Below are positions 8,534-17,246 of a stretch of DNA of 64,000 bases, piece by piece (within the stretch, counting starts at the first letter, position 1; each line of letters starts with the position of its first letter). The stretch is from Acidimicrobiaceae bacterium (GTDB taxonomy: Bacteria; Actinomycetota; Acidimicrobiia; Acidimicrobiales; UBA8592): NCBI GenBank assembly GCA_002709645.1, contig PAQG01000014.1:7395-71394 (forward strand), in the 5' to 3' direction. Below the pieces are notes generated by a model. It was not told the DNA's origin. It saw only the letters and a list, made by a program, of their open reading frames with translations, and did no database searches. The translations under genes and the position numbers were made by a program.

Positions 8534-9826
8534 ATGTCTAGCAACCTAAATCTTTCAAACGATCCATACATTATTGTTTCTTCTGATTCCCATGCTGGAC
8601 TCCAATGCGAGGAATATCGGCCGTATTTGGAATCATCCGTACATGCTGAATTTGATGATTATGTAGCAGAGCGGCATGAGCACAGACGACTAACAGAAGA
8701 AATTAACGGAGAGTACGTCGCTGAATGGGAAGGCCAAAATGCTGAAGGACTTCGAGGCGCCTACGACCCTACGATAAGAGATAAGACACTAGACGCCGAT
8801 GGGATATCTGGGGAAATTATTTTTGCTGACGGAGATGCTGTCACTGGAATGGAATCCCCTCCTTTTGGGGCCGGTCTAGCAGCTGGACAAATAACTGATC
8901 CCCGTCTTGCATTTGCTGGAGCGAGAGCTCATAACCGATGGCTTGAAGAATTTTGTGCTACAAGCCCAGCGCGAAGAGCTGGAGTTGCTTTACTTCCGAT
9001 AACACATGACGTTGATGAAGCAGTCAAAGAAGTTGAAAATTTAGCTGGAAAGCCAGGCATAAAGGGAGTGATGATACCGACTCTTTGGCATGACGCTGCC
9101 CCTTATGGAACAGATCACTATGATAAATTTTGGGCCGCTTGTGCTGAAGCTGGTTTGGTAATTCATACGCATTCAGGAGAAGCAGACTTCCCTAGTTATG
9201 GGGAAAATATTGCCATGTACGTTTCCGAAGTCGCTTTCTGGACACATAGAGCACTATGGCAGTTACTGTTCAGCGGAAAATTCGATAAATTCCCTGGACT
9301 TAAATACTGTGTCGTTGAATGTGGTAGTTGGTGGGTCGGTGACCTTCTATGGAAAGCTGACGTAAATTTCGGAGCGAGTTGGAAAATCAAAAAAATGAGT
9401 AGCCGCATGAAAGGGTTATTAACAAAACTTCCTTCACAATACTTCGGAGAAAGCGTTTTTATTGGCGCATCTACTATGAGCCGATACGAAATACGTGAAC
9501 GTCAAAGAAATGGTATTGACGCATTGATGTGGGGAACAGATTACCCCCACCCTGAAGGTTCATGGCCAAATACGGTTCATCGTTTAGAAAATGATTTCCA
9601 AGATGTATCTATTGAGGATACTCGACGTCTGCTGGGGCTTAACGCCATTGAATGTTACGACTTGGATGTTGACGGATTGACAGAGGTAGCTAATCGTGTT
9701 GGGCCTACCCCAGAGAAACTCAACCAAGACCCGAATTTACGCACAAGCGAAACAGCGAAAAGAGAAGGGCGATGGTGGTTTGACGAATACGGCATCGAAT
9801 GGAGTGGATCCGAAAGCGGTCTATGA
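8534..9826 (+). CDS. Amidohydrolase family protein (amidohydrolase-2 / ACMSD-like TIM barrel)
   Basis: A 430-residue predicted metal-dependent hydrolase or decarboxylase. The N-terminal SSDSH supplies Asp18 and His20, there is a mid-chain IHTHSG histidine pair, and a C-terminal WGTDYPHPEG holds the conserved aspartate and histidine. This is the pattern of amidohydrolase-2 proteins. The start is the ATG at 8534 behind a strong GGAGGAAAATAT site; an upstream ATG at 8498 ignores that site. The next gene is a paralogue, 43 bases downstream, so the two probably act in one pathway or form a complex. The substrate is unknown. Confidence 0.85.
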   Translation: MSSNLNLSNDPYIIVSSDSHAGLQCEEYRPYLESSVHAEFDDYVAERHEHRRLTEEINGEYVAEWEGQNAEGLRGAYDPTIRDKTLDADGISGEIIFADGDAVTGMESPPFGAGLAAGQITDPRLAFAGARAHNRWLEEFCATSPARRAGVALLPITHDVDEAVKEVENLAGKPGIKGVMIPTLWHDAAPYGTDHYDKFWAACAEAGLVIHTHSGEADFPSYGENIAMYVSEVAFWTHRALWQLLFSGKFDKFPGLKYCVVECGSWWVGDLLWKADVNFGASWKIKKMSSRMKGLLTKLPSQYFGESVFIGASTMSRYEIRERQRNGIDALMWGTDYPHPEGSWPNTVHRLENDFQDVSIEDTRRLLGLNAIECYDLDVDGLTEVANRVGPTPEKLNQDPNLRTSETAKREGRWWFDEYGIEWSGSESGL

Positions 9827-9869
9827 ACTTGAAAAGAAAATCTCAAATTACAAATAAAAGGGCACAGCT

Positions 9870-11180
9870 ATGACTATTAAACTTCCTGAATCCGATCATC
9901 ACATAGTGATTTCAGCGGATAGCCACTGTGGAGCGGATTTACGAGGTTATAAACCTTATCTTGAAAAGAAATACCATAATGATTTTGAGGAATGGGCTGC
10001 CGCTAGTGAAGAAGCAGCTTTAAAACAAGAATCTCTATTTGCTGGTAGGGGCCGCTCAACTCGAAATGTCGGTGTTGACGGAGACCCAGTGCTTGATGCA
10101 AATAAAAACTTTTCATCTGAAAGAAGGCTTAAAGATCAACAAGAAGATGGCGTGGTTGGATTTGTTCTCTTTCCAAATACGCAACCTCCATTTGCACCCC
10201 AAGCAGCAACACAATTTGAAGCTCCTCCATACAGCGATAACTTTGATCACCGCTGGGCTGGGTTACGTGCCCATAACCGATGGTTGAAAGATTTTGTGGA
10301 CCAAGCTCCTATTCAGCGTGCAGGTATTGCCCAAATATTTCTGGGGGATGTAGAAGGTTCTGTAAAAGAAATTGAATGGGCTGCAGAAAACGGTTTGCGT
10401 GGAGGAATACTTGTCCCCGGTGCACCACCCGATTCACCATTTGAACCACTTTATTCTGCTTCATATGAACCAATTTGGGCGGCTGCAGCTGCAAACAATA
10501 TGACTCTAAACCACCACGCAGGTGGCGCAACCCCAAATTTTGGAAATCATTTCCCTTCTTCGTTAGCTGTTTTCATGCTTGAAGTTTCTTGGTGGTCTCA
10601 ACGCGCATTATGGCACCTTATTTTTTCAGGAGTTTTTGAAAGATATCCAAACCTCCGTTGGATAAACACTGAAACTGGAACCGCTTGGGTTCCGGAGACA
10701 CTAGAAAGATTAGATTCGTTCTATCACCGCATGAAATATTCTAAATACGGTTCAGAATCAATTTTTGGTGGAATGGCAGTTGAACATCTTAGTTTAAAGC
10801 CCAGTGAATACTGGTTACGTCAATGCCATGTCGGAGCAAGTTTCCTCCGCCCAACTGAAGCTCCACTATGTCCAGAGATCGGAGTTGATAATATTCTTTG
10901 GGGGTCTGACTATCCCCACATTGAGGGTTCCCACCCCCATACAAAAGAGCATCTTCGTTTAACATTCTCTGAACTAAGTGTCGGTCATATAACAAAAATG
11001 CTAACAACAAATTCCGCAAGAGTATACGGATTTGATCTTGAAGCATTAAAGCCTTTAGCTGAAAAATACTGTCCGACGAAAGAAGAAGTTTCCTCGCCTA
11101 TTTCATATGCTGACATTCCGGAAACAGCGAAAGGTTGTCCAGGGATGAATCCACTAAATCAAGTACAGGAAGTAGTTTAA
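9870..11180 (+). CDS. Amidohydrolase family protein, paralogue of the preceding gene
   Basis: A 436-residue member of the same amidohydrolase-2 family. Matching elements: ISADSH (Asp17, His19), a NHHAGG histidine segment and WGSDYPHIEG near the C-terminus. Both copies also share the NRWL(E/K) helix and the RAG(V/I)A strand, which supports tandem duplication and divergence. The last bases overlap the next start in a TAATG arrangement, so the SDR that follows is translationally coupled. This suggests hydrolysis or decarboxylation and a redox step in one pathway. Confidence 0.85.
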   Translation: MTIKLPESDHHIVISADSHCGADLRGYKPYLEKKYHNDFEEWAAASEEAALKQESLFAGRGRSTRNVGVDGDPVLDANKNFSSERRLKDQQEDGVVGFVLFPNTQPPFAPQAATQFEAPPYSDNFDHRWAGLRAHNRWLKDFVDQAPIQRAGIAQIFLGDVEGSVKEIEWAAENGLRGGILVPGAPPDSPFEPLYSASYEPIWAAAAANNMTLNHHAGGATPNFGNHFPSSLAVFMLEVSWWSQRALWHLIFSGVFERYPNLRWINTETGTAWVPETLERLDSFYHRMKYSKYGSESIFGGMAVEHLSLKPSEYWLRQCHVGASFLRPTEAPLCPEIGVDNILWGSDYPHIEGSHPHTKEHLRLTFSELSVGHITKMLTTNSARVYGFDLEALKPLAEKYCPTKEEVSSPISYADIPETAKGCPGMNPLNQVQEVV

Positions 11181-12067
11181 TGGCTGAAAATATTTCAATT
11201 GAAGGATCAGTTGCTGTGGTCACAGGTGGGGCAAGCGGCATTGGAAAAGGAATAGTAAAAGCACTTCTTAACAATGGGGGAACAGTAATAATCGCAGATA
11301 TTGAAGAAACACCAATTACTGAAACTGTTAAAGCATTTTCTGACCTTGGACCTGTTGATGGATATGTGACAGATGTTGCGAATGAAGAATCTGTTGAAGC
11401 TCTATCTAATTATGTTTTTGATACTTACGGTAAGTGCAATATTCTCTTTAATAACGCTGGAGTAGGTTCAGGCGGAGGTGGAAAAGCTTGGCAGAACGAA
11501 CCGAATGATTGGAAGTGGTGCTTTAGCGTCAACGTTTTCGGTCCAGCGCATGGTGTGATTTCATTCGTTCCAAAGATGATCGCTTCAGGAGAACCCGGCC
11601 ACGTTATTAATACATCATCTGGTGATGGCGGATTCGCTCCTGTTCCTATGGCATCAGTTTATGCTTCCAGCAAGGCTGCTGTTAGTTGCTTCACCGAAGC
11701 CCTTAATCATCAACTGCTTGATGAAACCGAAAATATGGGGGCTTCAGTGTTCTACCCGTCTGGTGGACTAATGAATACCGGATTATTCACCTCACAACGG
11801 AACAGGCCTAAAGAACTTGAACGAATTCGGGGAGGAACAGGAAGAAAGTCCATGAGTTTTGAAGAGTTAAAAAATTTGCTGGAAAAAGCTGGGCGTGACG
11901 TGAAAGTAGCTGATCTTGACGAAATGGGTGAATTCGTAGTTCAAGCAGTGAGCGAAAGACGATACATAATAGGTCGAGATTTAGAAGACACCGTTGATTT
12001 ACTTCATCGTAGAGCCGATGCTATTTCTAGCTTTTTATGCCCGCCCCATCACGATATGGGCATCTAG
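11180..12067 (+). CDS. SDR-family oxidoreductase
   Basis: A 295-residue short-chain dehydrogenase with TGGASGIG (15-22), NNAGVGSGGGG and the YASSK catalytic motif. The C-terminus is longer than in FabG-like enzymes. The start is the ATG overlapping the stop of the upstream amidohydrolase (TAATG at 11178-11182); an earlier in-frame ATG at 11135 would run 46 bases into that gene. It converges with the PAP2-like gene, with only three bases between the stop codons. The substrate is unknown. Confidence 0.88.
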   Translation: MAENISIEGSVAVVTGGASGIGKGIVKALLNNGGTVIIADIEETPITETVKAFSDLGPVDGYVTDVANEESVEALSNYVFDTYGKCNILFNNAGVGSGGGGKAWQNEPNDWKWCFSVNVFGPAHGVISFVPKMIASGEPGHVINTSSGDGGFAPVPMASVYASSKAAVSCFTEALNHQLLDETENMGASVFYPSGGLMNTGLFTSQRNRPKELERIRGGTGRKSMSFEELKNLLEKAGRDVKVADLDEMGEFVVQAVSERRYIIGRDLEDTVDLLHRRADAISSFLCPPHHDMGI

Positions 12068-12070
12068 GCT

Positions 12071-12895
12071 TCATTCAGAAATAGGTTCAATCAATACAGA
12101 TTCTTCTACTACTTTCTGATGTAACTCTTCTCGGTCTCGACTAAATGTTTTAATCGGCCAGTACTTAACCCCTATTAGCCATCCTCCATATGCAAGGATG
12201 GCGCCGACGATAATGTCTAACCAAAAATGATTTGCGGTGATAACAACAACAATGGTGGTCAGAATCGGGTGTAAGAGGATCAGCCATCGTGCTGGTGATT
12301 TTAAAATTCGAATAGCGGCAATAGCGATGAGTAAAGCCCATCCAACATGGAGTGATGGCATTGCTGCAAGTTCATTTGCGGCTTTTGCGATGCCTAAAGA
12401 ATACGGGTCAGGTCCAAAAACTTTTGCTGTATCAATAAATCCATATGATCCAAGAAGCCTGGGGGGCATTAATGGAAAAGCTAAATGAATAATCAAACCG
12501 GAAAAAGTCGCTATACATAATGATGCACGAACCTGTGGCATCCATTCTATTTTTCTAAACATTACCCACAATAAGAAAACGATCATTGACGGGAAATGCA
12601 TCACGAAATAAAAACAGTTCGCTATCTTGATGAGAAGTTCCGAATCAATAACGTATTCCTGAAAATCAGCTTCACTTGGGAAGCCAAGCCAATCTTGGAA
12701 TTTAACTAAATTCACCGCATTGTCATATGCAATTTTGGTGGAATCAGCAGTGACCCTACGAACCGTTGAATATCCAAACCATATCAACCCAAATGTAAGT
12801 AAATTCACAGACACAGTTGTTGCTCGACTCTGTCTATGAATCCAATCAATAACTCTATTTATTTTTGGTGTAAGAGTTTGGATTGCCTGTCCCAT
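12071..12895 (-). CDS. PAP2-superfamily membrane phosphatase / inositolphosphotransferase-like protein
   Basis: A 274-residue membrane protein with about six hydrophobic segments. Two PAP2 signature pieces are visible: AMPSLHVGW (the SxH motif) and ANHFWLD (the HxxxxD motif), both in the C-terminal half, spaced as in the PAP2_3 subfamily related to Aur1-type enzymes. Such proteins transfer or remove a phosphate group on lipids. In actinobacteria, candidates include lipid phosphatases and phospho-inositol transferases. It is divergent from the flavin monooxygenase at 13037. The exact lipid is not determinable. Confidence 0.8.
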   Translation of the reverse strand: MGQAIQTLTPKINRVIDWIHRQSRATTVSVNLLTFGLIWFGYSTVRRVTADSTKIAYDNAVNLVKFQDWLGFPSEADFQEYVIDSELLIKIANCFYFVMHFPSMIVFLLWVMFRKIEWMPQVRASLCIATFSGLIIHLAFPLMPPRLLGSYGFIDTAKVFGPDPYSLGIAKAANELAAMPSLHVGWALLIAIAAIRILKSPARWLILLHPILTTIVVVITANHFWLDIIVGAILAYGGWLIGVKYWPIKTFSRDREELHQKVVEESVLIEPISE

Positions 12896-13036
12896 TCAAT
12901 CCCCCTTTCTATTATTCCATACTAAATCCAGTCATGAAAAATAAGTTTGCTTCCCAACCAAAAGAAAATAATCCACAAAAATATGTCAAGTGGATGATGT
13001 TGGATCAGAAGATTAGTCTCTTCTTAAGGAATTTAT

Positions 13037-14968
13037 ATGAGCTTCACACCTTCTATTTCAACAATCATTGAAAATGATGAACAGTTACAAAAACTGCTTT
13101 CAGATCCAGGAATTGAACTGCCTCCTTTGCTCCCTTCATTAGCGTTCGCTCTTAACGATTTATCTATTCTTCCTACTAATTTTTCCTTAGATCCTGCAAA
13201 GACACTTGAAGAACAAGGGGGTTTAACGAATGAAGAACAAGAAGAAATTCGGCGTATCGCTTTGAATGCATTGCAACGTCTACGTGATCAAAGTTCTAAG
13301 AAAACGAATGTTGGTGAAGATGATTTAAGAAAAATAATGTCTTGGGCATGTGGAACGCATTTAAATGGATCTTATTTACAAATGCTAAAAGAAGAACTTT
13401 CACCTGAAAACGTAGATCTACGCTCTCCTGATTGGAGTAAGAATGAAATTGATTCGGAAAGAAATTTTACGGTAGCAATTATTGGCGCAGGAATGTCGGG
13501 AATTCTTGCTGCTTACAGATTGAAACAAGCTGGCGTAAGTTTTGTACTATTTGAAAAAAATAGTGGCATCGGCGGAACATGGTTAGAAAACACGTATCCG
13601 GGTTGCAGAGTTGACGTATCAAATCATGTTTACTGTTATTCATTTATGCAAAAACATGATTGGCCGCATTTCCACTCCACACAGAATGTCTTATTGCAAT
13701 ATTTCAATGACTGCGCTGACATCTTTGAAATTCGTGACAACATCCGGTTTGAAACTGAGGTCTCATCTGCTGTTTGGGATGAAAGCACCCAAACTTGGGC
13801 TTTAGATCTTTCATCAGCTAAAGGAGAAGAAACAATTTCCTTCCAAAGCGTGATTAGTGCTGTTGGACAGCTAAACCAACCCTCTTACCCAAGTATTTCA
13901 GGTAGAGAATCATTTGAGGGAAATTCGTGGCATTCTGCTCGATGGGATCATAATTATGATCTTTCAGGAAAGAATGTGGCGGTTATCGGAACAGGGTGTA
14001 GCGCCATTCAATTCATCCCTCATGTAGTTGAAAAAGCAAACCACACTACTATTTTTCAAAGAACACCTAATTGGCTAATGCCAAGACCTCAGTATCAGAG
14101 AGAACTTCCAGAAAGCCTTCTTTGGTGTTTTAACCATATTCCTTATTATCATAACTGGTTCCGTTTGCATCTTTTCTGGAGAAGCCATGAAGGGTTGCTC
14201 CCCCGACTTGAACTTGACCCAGATTGGGAGAATCCAGGTGATAATTCTATAAGTTCTGCCAATCACGAACTTGGCGCACTTCTCCGTCTTTATCTTCAAA
14301 GCGAATTTTCAGACAGGCCCGATTTATTAGAAAAAGTCATGCCTGACTACACAATGGGGGCAAAACGATTCGTCATAGATGATGGACTATGGTCAAAAAC
14401 ACTTCATCGGGACGACGTAACATTATGTACAGAACAAATTCAATTGATATCAAAAAATGGAATCACAACCGATGCTGACGAAGAATATCCTTTTGATGCC
14501 ATAATTTACGGAACTGGTTTCAAAGCATCTGAATTTTTAACTCCTATGAAAATAGTAGGAAAAGACGGCATTAACCTTCACGACAAATGGGATGGAGATG
14601 CTCGCGCATACTTAGGAATCGTTTCACCGGGGTTTCCTAACTTTTATTTTCTGTATGGACCTAATACAAATATTGTGATCAATGGAAGCATTATTTATTT
14701 CTCAGAATGTGAAGTGCATTACATAACTCGCTGTATACAACATTTATTGGAGAATGATCTCACTTCTATGGACGTAAAACAAGAAGTTCACGATTCATAT
14801 AACGAACGTATAGACGAAGGAAACCGTCAGATGGCTTGGGGTTTATCAGATGTGAATAGTTGGTATAAAAATGCTAGCGGTCGCACTGCACAAAATTGGC
14901 CGTTTTCTTTACTGGAGTATTGGCAGCAAACTCGTGAAATTGACCCTGCTGACTATGACCTAAGCTGA
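13037..14968 (+). CDS. FAD-dependent monooxygenase, Baeyer-Villiger type
   Basis: A 643-residue flavoprotein. Residues 1 to about 140 form an extra N-terminal domain, mostly helical, with no motif I recognise. The catalytic part has the FAD loop GAGMSG (150-155), the GGTW segment (179-182), the Baeyer-Villiger fingerprint FxGxxxHxxxWD (293-304) and the NADPH loop GTGCSA (318-323). These enzymes insert oxygen next to a ketone, giving esters or lactones. An AAGGAATTTAT ribosome site supports the ATG at 13037. The next gene is an alpha/beta hydrolase, a natural partner for opening a lactone or ester; that link is inference. Confidence 0.9.
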   Translation: MSFTPSISTIIENDEQLQKLLSDPGIELPPLLPSLAFALNDLSILPTNFSLDPAKTLEEQGGLTNEEQEEIRRIALNALQRLRDQSSKKTNVGEDDLRKIMSWACGTHLNGSYLQMLKEELSPENVDLRSPDWSKNEIDSERNFTVAIIGAGMSGILAAYRLKQAGVSFVLFEKNSGIGGTWLENTYPGCRVDVSNHVYCYSFMQKHDWPHFHSTQNVLLQYFNDCADIFEIRDNIRFETEVSSAVWDESTQTWALDLSSAKGEETISFQSVISAVGQLNQPSYPSISGRESFEGNSWHSARWDHNYDLSGKNVAVIGTGCSAIQFIPHVVEKANHTTIFQRTPNWLMPRPQYQRELPESLLWCFNHIPYYHNWFRLHLFWRSHEGLLPRLELDPDWENPGDNSISSANHELGALLRLYLQSEFSDRPDLLEKVMPDYTMGAKRFVIDDGLWSKTLHRDDVTLCTEQIQLISKNGITTDADEEYPFDAIIYGTGFKASEFLTPMKIVGKDGINLHDKWDGDARAYLGIVSPGFPNFYFLYGPNTNIVINGSIIYFSECEVHYITRCIQHLLENDLTSMDVKQEVHDSYNERIDEGNRQMAWGLSDVNSWYKNASGRTAQNWPFSLLEYWQQTREIDPADYDLS

Positions 14969-15018
14969 TTTCTTTCAGTTTTCACCTTAAAGGTTTCTTG
15001 ATCTAAACTCTGTTAATT

Positions 15019-15702
15019 ATGAATTCAGAAAATGGTTCTATTTTTCTAGACGTTGAAGATTCCGGACAAGGGCCAACAATTATTTTCACTCACGGATGGG
15101 CAGATAACAGAAATGCTTGGGATGGAGTAATCAGCTACCTTGGCCCTAAAGTTCGAAGTGTTTCATGGAGTATTCGAGGTCATGGTAATTCAGAAGCCCC
15201 ACCCCCAGGGCAATACACTCGTGATCACACGTTAGGTGACCTTAAAACAATTATTCCCGACACAACTGACAAAGTAGTACTAGCTGGACATTCTCTAGGT
15301 GGTTATCTTTCTCTCGCATATTGTCTGAAATACCCCGAAGAGGTCCAAGGATTGATTCTTGTAGCAGCAGGACCTGGGTTCCGAAAAAAAGAAACTCGTG
15401 AACAATGGAATTTATCTGTTACTGAGGGAGCAAAGAAAATGGATATACCTGAAGGTTCTGAAGGCGCTGCTCTCCATGTTGACTCTTGGGTTATTGATTC
15501 GCTAAGCGAAATCAAGGTTCCAACGCTAGTAATCGTTGGTGAATATGACAAAAGATTCGCTGCTTCCATGGCAGTTTTTGAAAAATACCTAAACGTGAAA
15601 ACGTCTTTAGTGGTTGAAGATGCAGGACATTCAGTCCATAGTAAGAAACCTGAAGTTGTAGGAGAAGCAATACAACAATTCCTTCTAAACATAGGGGCTT
15701 AA
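15019..15702 (+). CDS. Alpha/beta-fold hydrolase
   Basis: A compact 227-residue alpha/beta hydrolase. The nucleophile elbow is GHSLGG with Ser92, the acid is probably Asp177 in VGEYDKR, and the base is His204 in DAGHS. The HGW motif (25-27) lies in the oxyanion-hole region. The cap region is short. It sits 50 bases after the Baeyer-Villiger-type monooxygenase and 60 before the CoA-transferase on the same strand. It could hydrolyse the ester or lactone made by that oxygenase, but this is a guess from position. Confidence 0.88.
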   Translation: MNSENGSIFLDVEDSGQGPTIIFTHGWADNRNAWDGVISYLGPKVRSVSWSIRGHGNSEAPPPGQYTRDHTLGDLKTIIPDTTDKVVLAGHSLGGYLSLAYCLKYPEEVQGLILVAAGPGFRKKETREQWNLSVTEGAKKMDIPEGSEGAALHVDSWVIDSLSEIKVPTLVIVGEYDKRFAASMAVFEKYLNVKTSLVVEDAGHSVHSKKPEVVGEAIQQFLLNIGA

Positions 15703-15762
15703 ACTCCAAAGGTGACTCTTACCTAATCATCTACTAATCTCCTTCTGCAAGGAGGGATTTTT

Positions 15763-16962
15763 ATGTCGGGCCCTTTAGATGGAATTAAAGTAATTGATAT
15801 CTCTGCGGTCATTTCCGGGCCTATGGCGTGTCAGGTTCTCGGAGACCAAGGCGCAGATGTTATCAAAATAGAACCCATAGGTATGGGAGATATAACGAGA
15901 ATAGGTGGATTTCGTGTTGGGGATATTTCTGCAATGTACGCTTCCTCGAATAGAGGTAAGCGTTCAATAGCACTTGACCTTTCTAAAAAAGAAGGCGTTG
16001 ACGTATTGAAAAAAATGGTTGAAACCGCTGATGTCATAGTTCAAAATTTTCGACCTGGAGCCGTAGACCGTATGGGAATCGGGCCCGGAACTCTTTTGGA
16101 AATAAATCCTGACCTTATTTATGTATCAATTTCAGGATTTGGACCAGATGGGCCTTATCACGATTGGCGAGTCTATGACCCGATTGTCCAATCAGTGTCA
16201 GGGGTTGTTTCAATTCAACAAAGTCCCGATATTCCAATTCCTGATCTAATTAGGACAATAATTTGCGATAAGACAACGGCCTTAACTGCATCTAATGCAA
16301 TCACGGCAGCTCTTTTTGCCCGAGCATCCGGCAAATCATCAGGACAGCACATTGAAATTCCTATGCTTGACGCAGCGCTTTATTGGTTATGGCCCGATGT
16401 TTTTATGGGTCATACATTATGGGGAGATGCAGTTGAACCTGGCCCTCTTATCTATCAGATTTACCGCTTACAGCAAACAAAAGACGGTCATTTAGTTTAT
16501 TTTGTTGCATCTGACAAGGAATTCAATGGATTATCAAGAGCTCTGGATCATCCTGAATGGATTGATGATGAACGGTTTAAAACAGTAAAAGATCGAATGG
16601 TTCCTGACAATTTTGAAGCATTGGGAGCGCTTATCCATAATGCTTTTTTAAATTTTCCAACAACAGACATTATGTCTCGTTTACATGCTGAAGAAGTTCC
16701 CGCTGCGCAAGTAAATAGTATTGACGATGTTTTCAATGATCCTCAGGTTATTAATAACGAAACCATTGTTGAATGGGACCATCCTGATGCTGGTTTGATG
16801 AAAATGGCTCGTCCACCTGTTCGATGGGGTGTAACTAAACCTGATATTAAATGGTCAGCTGATCATGTTGGCCAAAACACGCATGTGATACTTGAAGAAC
16901 ACGGCTATTCCACTAATGAAATTGCAGCTTTACTTGATAGTGGAATTATTGCTGAATATTAG
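15763..16962 (+). CDS. CaiB/BaiF (class III) CoA-transferase family protein
   Basis: A 399-residue protein starting with the typical PLDGIKVIDIS segment, then DQGADVIKIEP, RGKRSIALDL, the SGFGPDGPY motif, and a C-terminal part with HPDAG and a closing AALLDSGII helix. Class III CoA-transferases move CoA between carboxylic acids through an aspartyl-CoA anhydride. A GGAGG ribosome site lies just before the ATG. A second family member is at 24409. The acid it activates is unknown; position suggests the product of the monooxygenase/hydrolase pair. The tatA gene converges with it. Confidence 0.88.
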   Translation: MSGPLDGIKVIDISAVISGPMACQVLGDQGADVIKIEPIGMGDITRIGGFRVGDISAMYASSNRGKRSIALDLSKKEGVDVLKKMVETADVIVQNFRPGAVDRMGIGPGTLLEINPDLIYVSISGFGPDGPYHDWRVYDPIVQSVSGVVSIQQSPDIPIPDLIRTIICDKTTALTASNAITAALFARASGKSSGQHIEIPMLDAALYWLWPDVFMGHTLWGDAVEPGPLIYQIYRLQQTKDGHLVYFVASDKEFNGLSRALDHPEWIDDERFKTVKDRMVPDNFEALGALIHNAFLNFPTTDIMSRLHAEEVPAAQVNSIDDVFNDPQVINNETIVEWDHPDAGLMKMARPPVRWGVTKPDIKWSADHVGQNTHVILEEHGYSTNEIAALLDSGIIAEY

Positions 16963-16973
16963 GAAATTGGCAT

Positions 16974-17138
16974 CTACTCGTTATCTTCGTTTTCTTGAAT
17001 GTCTTCGTTTTGGCCTTCTTTGAATTCCTTCTGAGCCTTTCCTAATGAGCGCGCTAATCCGGGTAGCTTCTTCCCGCCGAAGAAAACAAGCAGAATCGCC
17101 AAGATAATAATCAATTCACCTGTTCCTATACTTCCCAT
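16974..17138 (-). CDS. tatA: Sec-independent protein translocase subunit TatA/TatE-like
   Basis: A 54-residue reading frame. It has a short periplasmic start (MGSIGTGELI), one membrane helix (about 8-20), the FFGGKKLPGLARSLGKA hinge and amphipathic helix that define TatA/TatE, then a very short acidic tail rich in Glu, Asp, Asn and Gln. The FG-K-LP signature is clear. TatA forms the pore that moves folded, twin-arginine proteins across the membrane. It is short for TatA, mainly in the tail. It lies downstream of glcD-glcE, separated from glcE by a 16-bp perfect hairpin. No tatB or tatC is visible. Confidence 0.85.
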   Translation of the reverse strand: MGSIGTGELIIILAILLVFFGGKKLPGLARSLGKAQKEFKEGQNEDIQENEDNE

Positions 17139-17201
17139 TCTGTTGCCCCTTCTTCTATGTCATCTTCCCTACCCAAAGGATATCTCTTATTTAATTATGT
17201 T

Positions 17202-17239
17202 TTCGTATCGGAGAAAGAAACTGCTTTCTCCGATACGAA
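17202..17239. other. Perfect 16-bp inverted repeat between glcE and tatA
   Basis: The arm TTCGTATCGGAGAAAG (17202-17217) and its exact complement (17224-17239) flank a six-base loop. It lies between the stop of glcE (17247) and the start of tatA (17138). There is no U-rich run on either side, so it is not a standard intrinsic terminator. It may stabilise the upstream mRNA end, mark a processing site, or be an operator; the sequence does not choose. Confidence 0.7.
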
Positions 17240-17246
17240 GTGGGAA

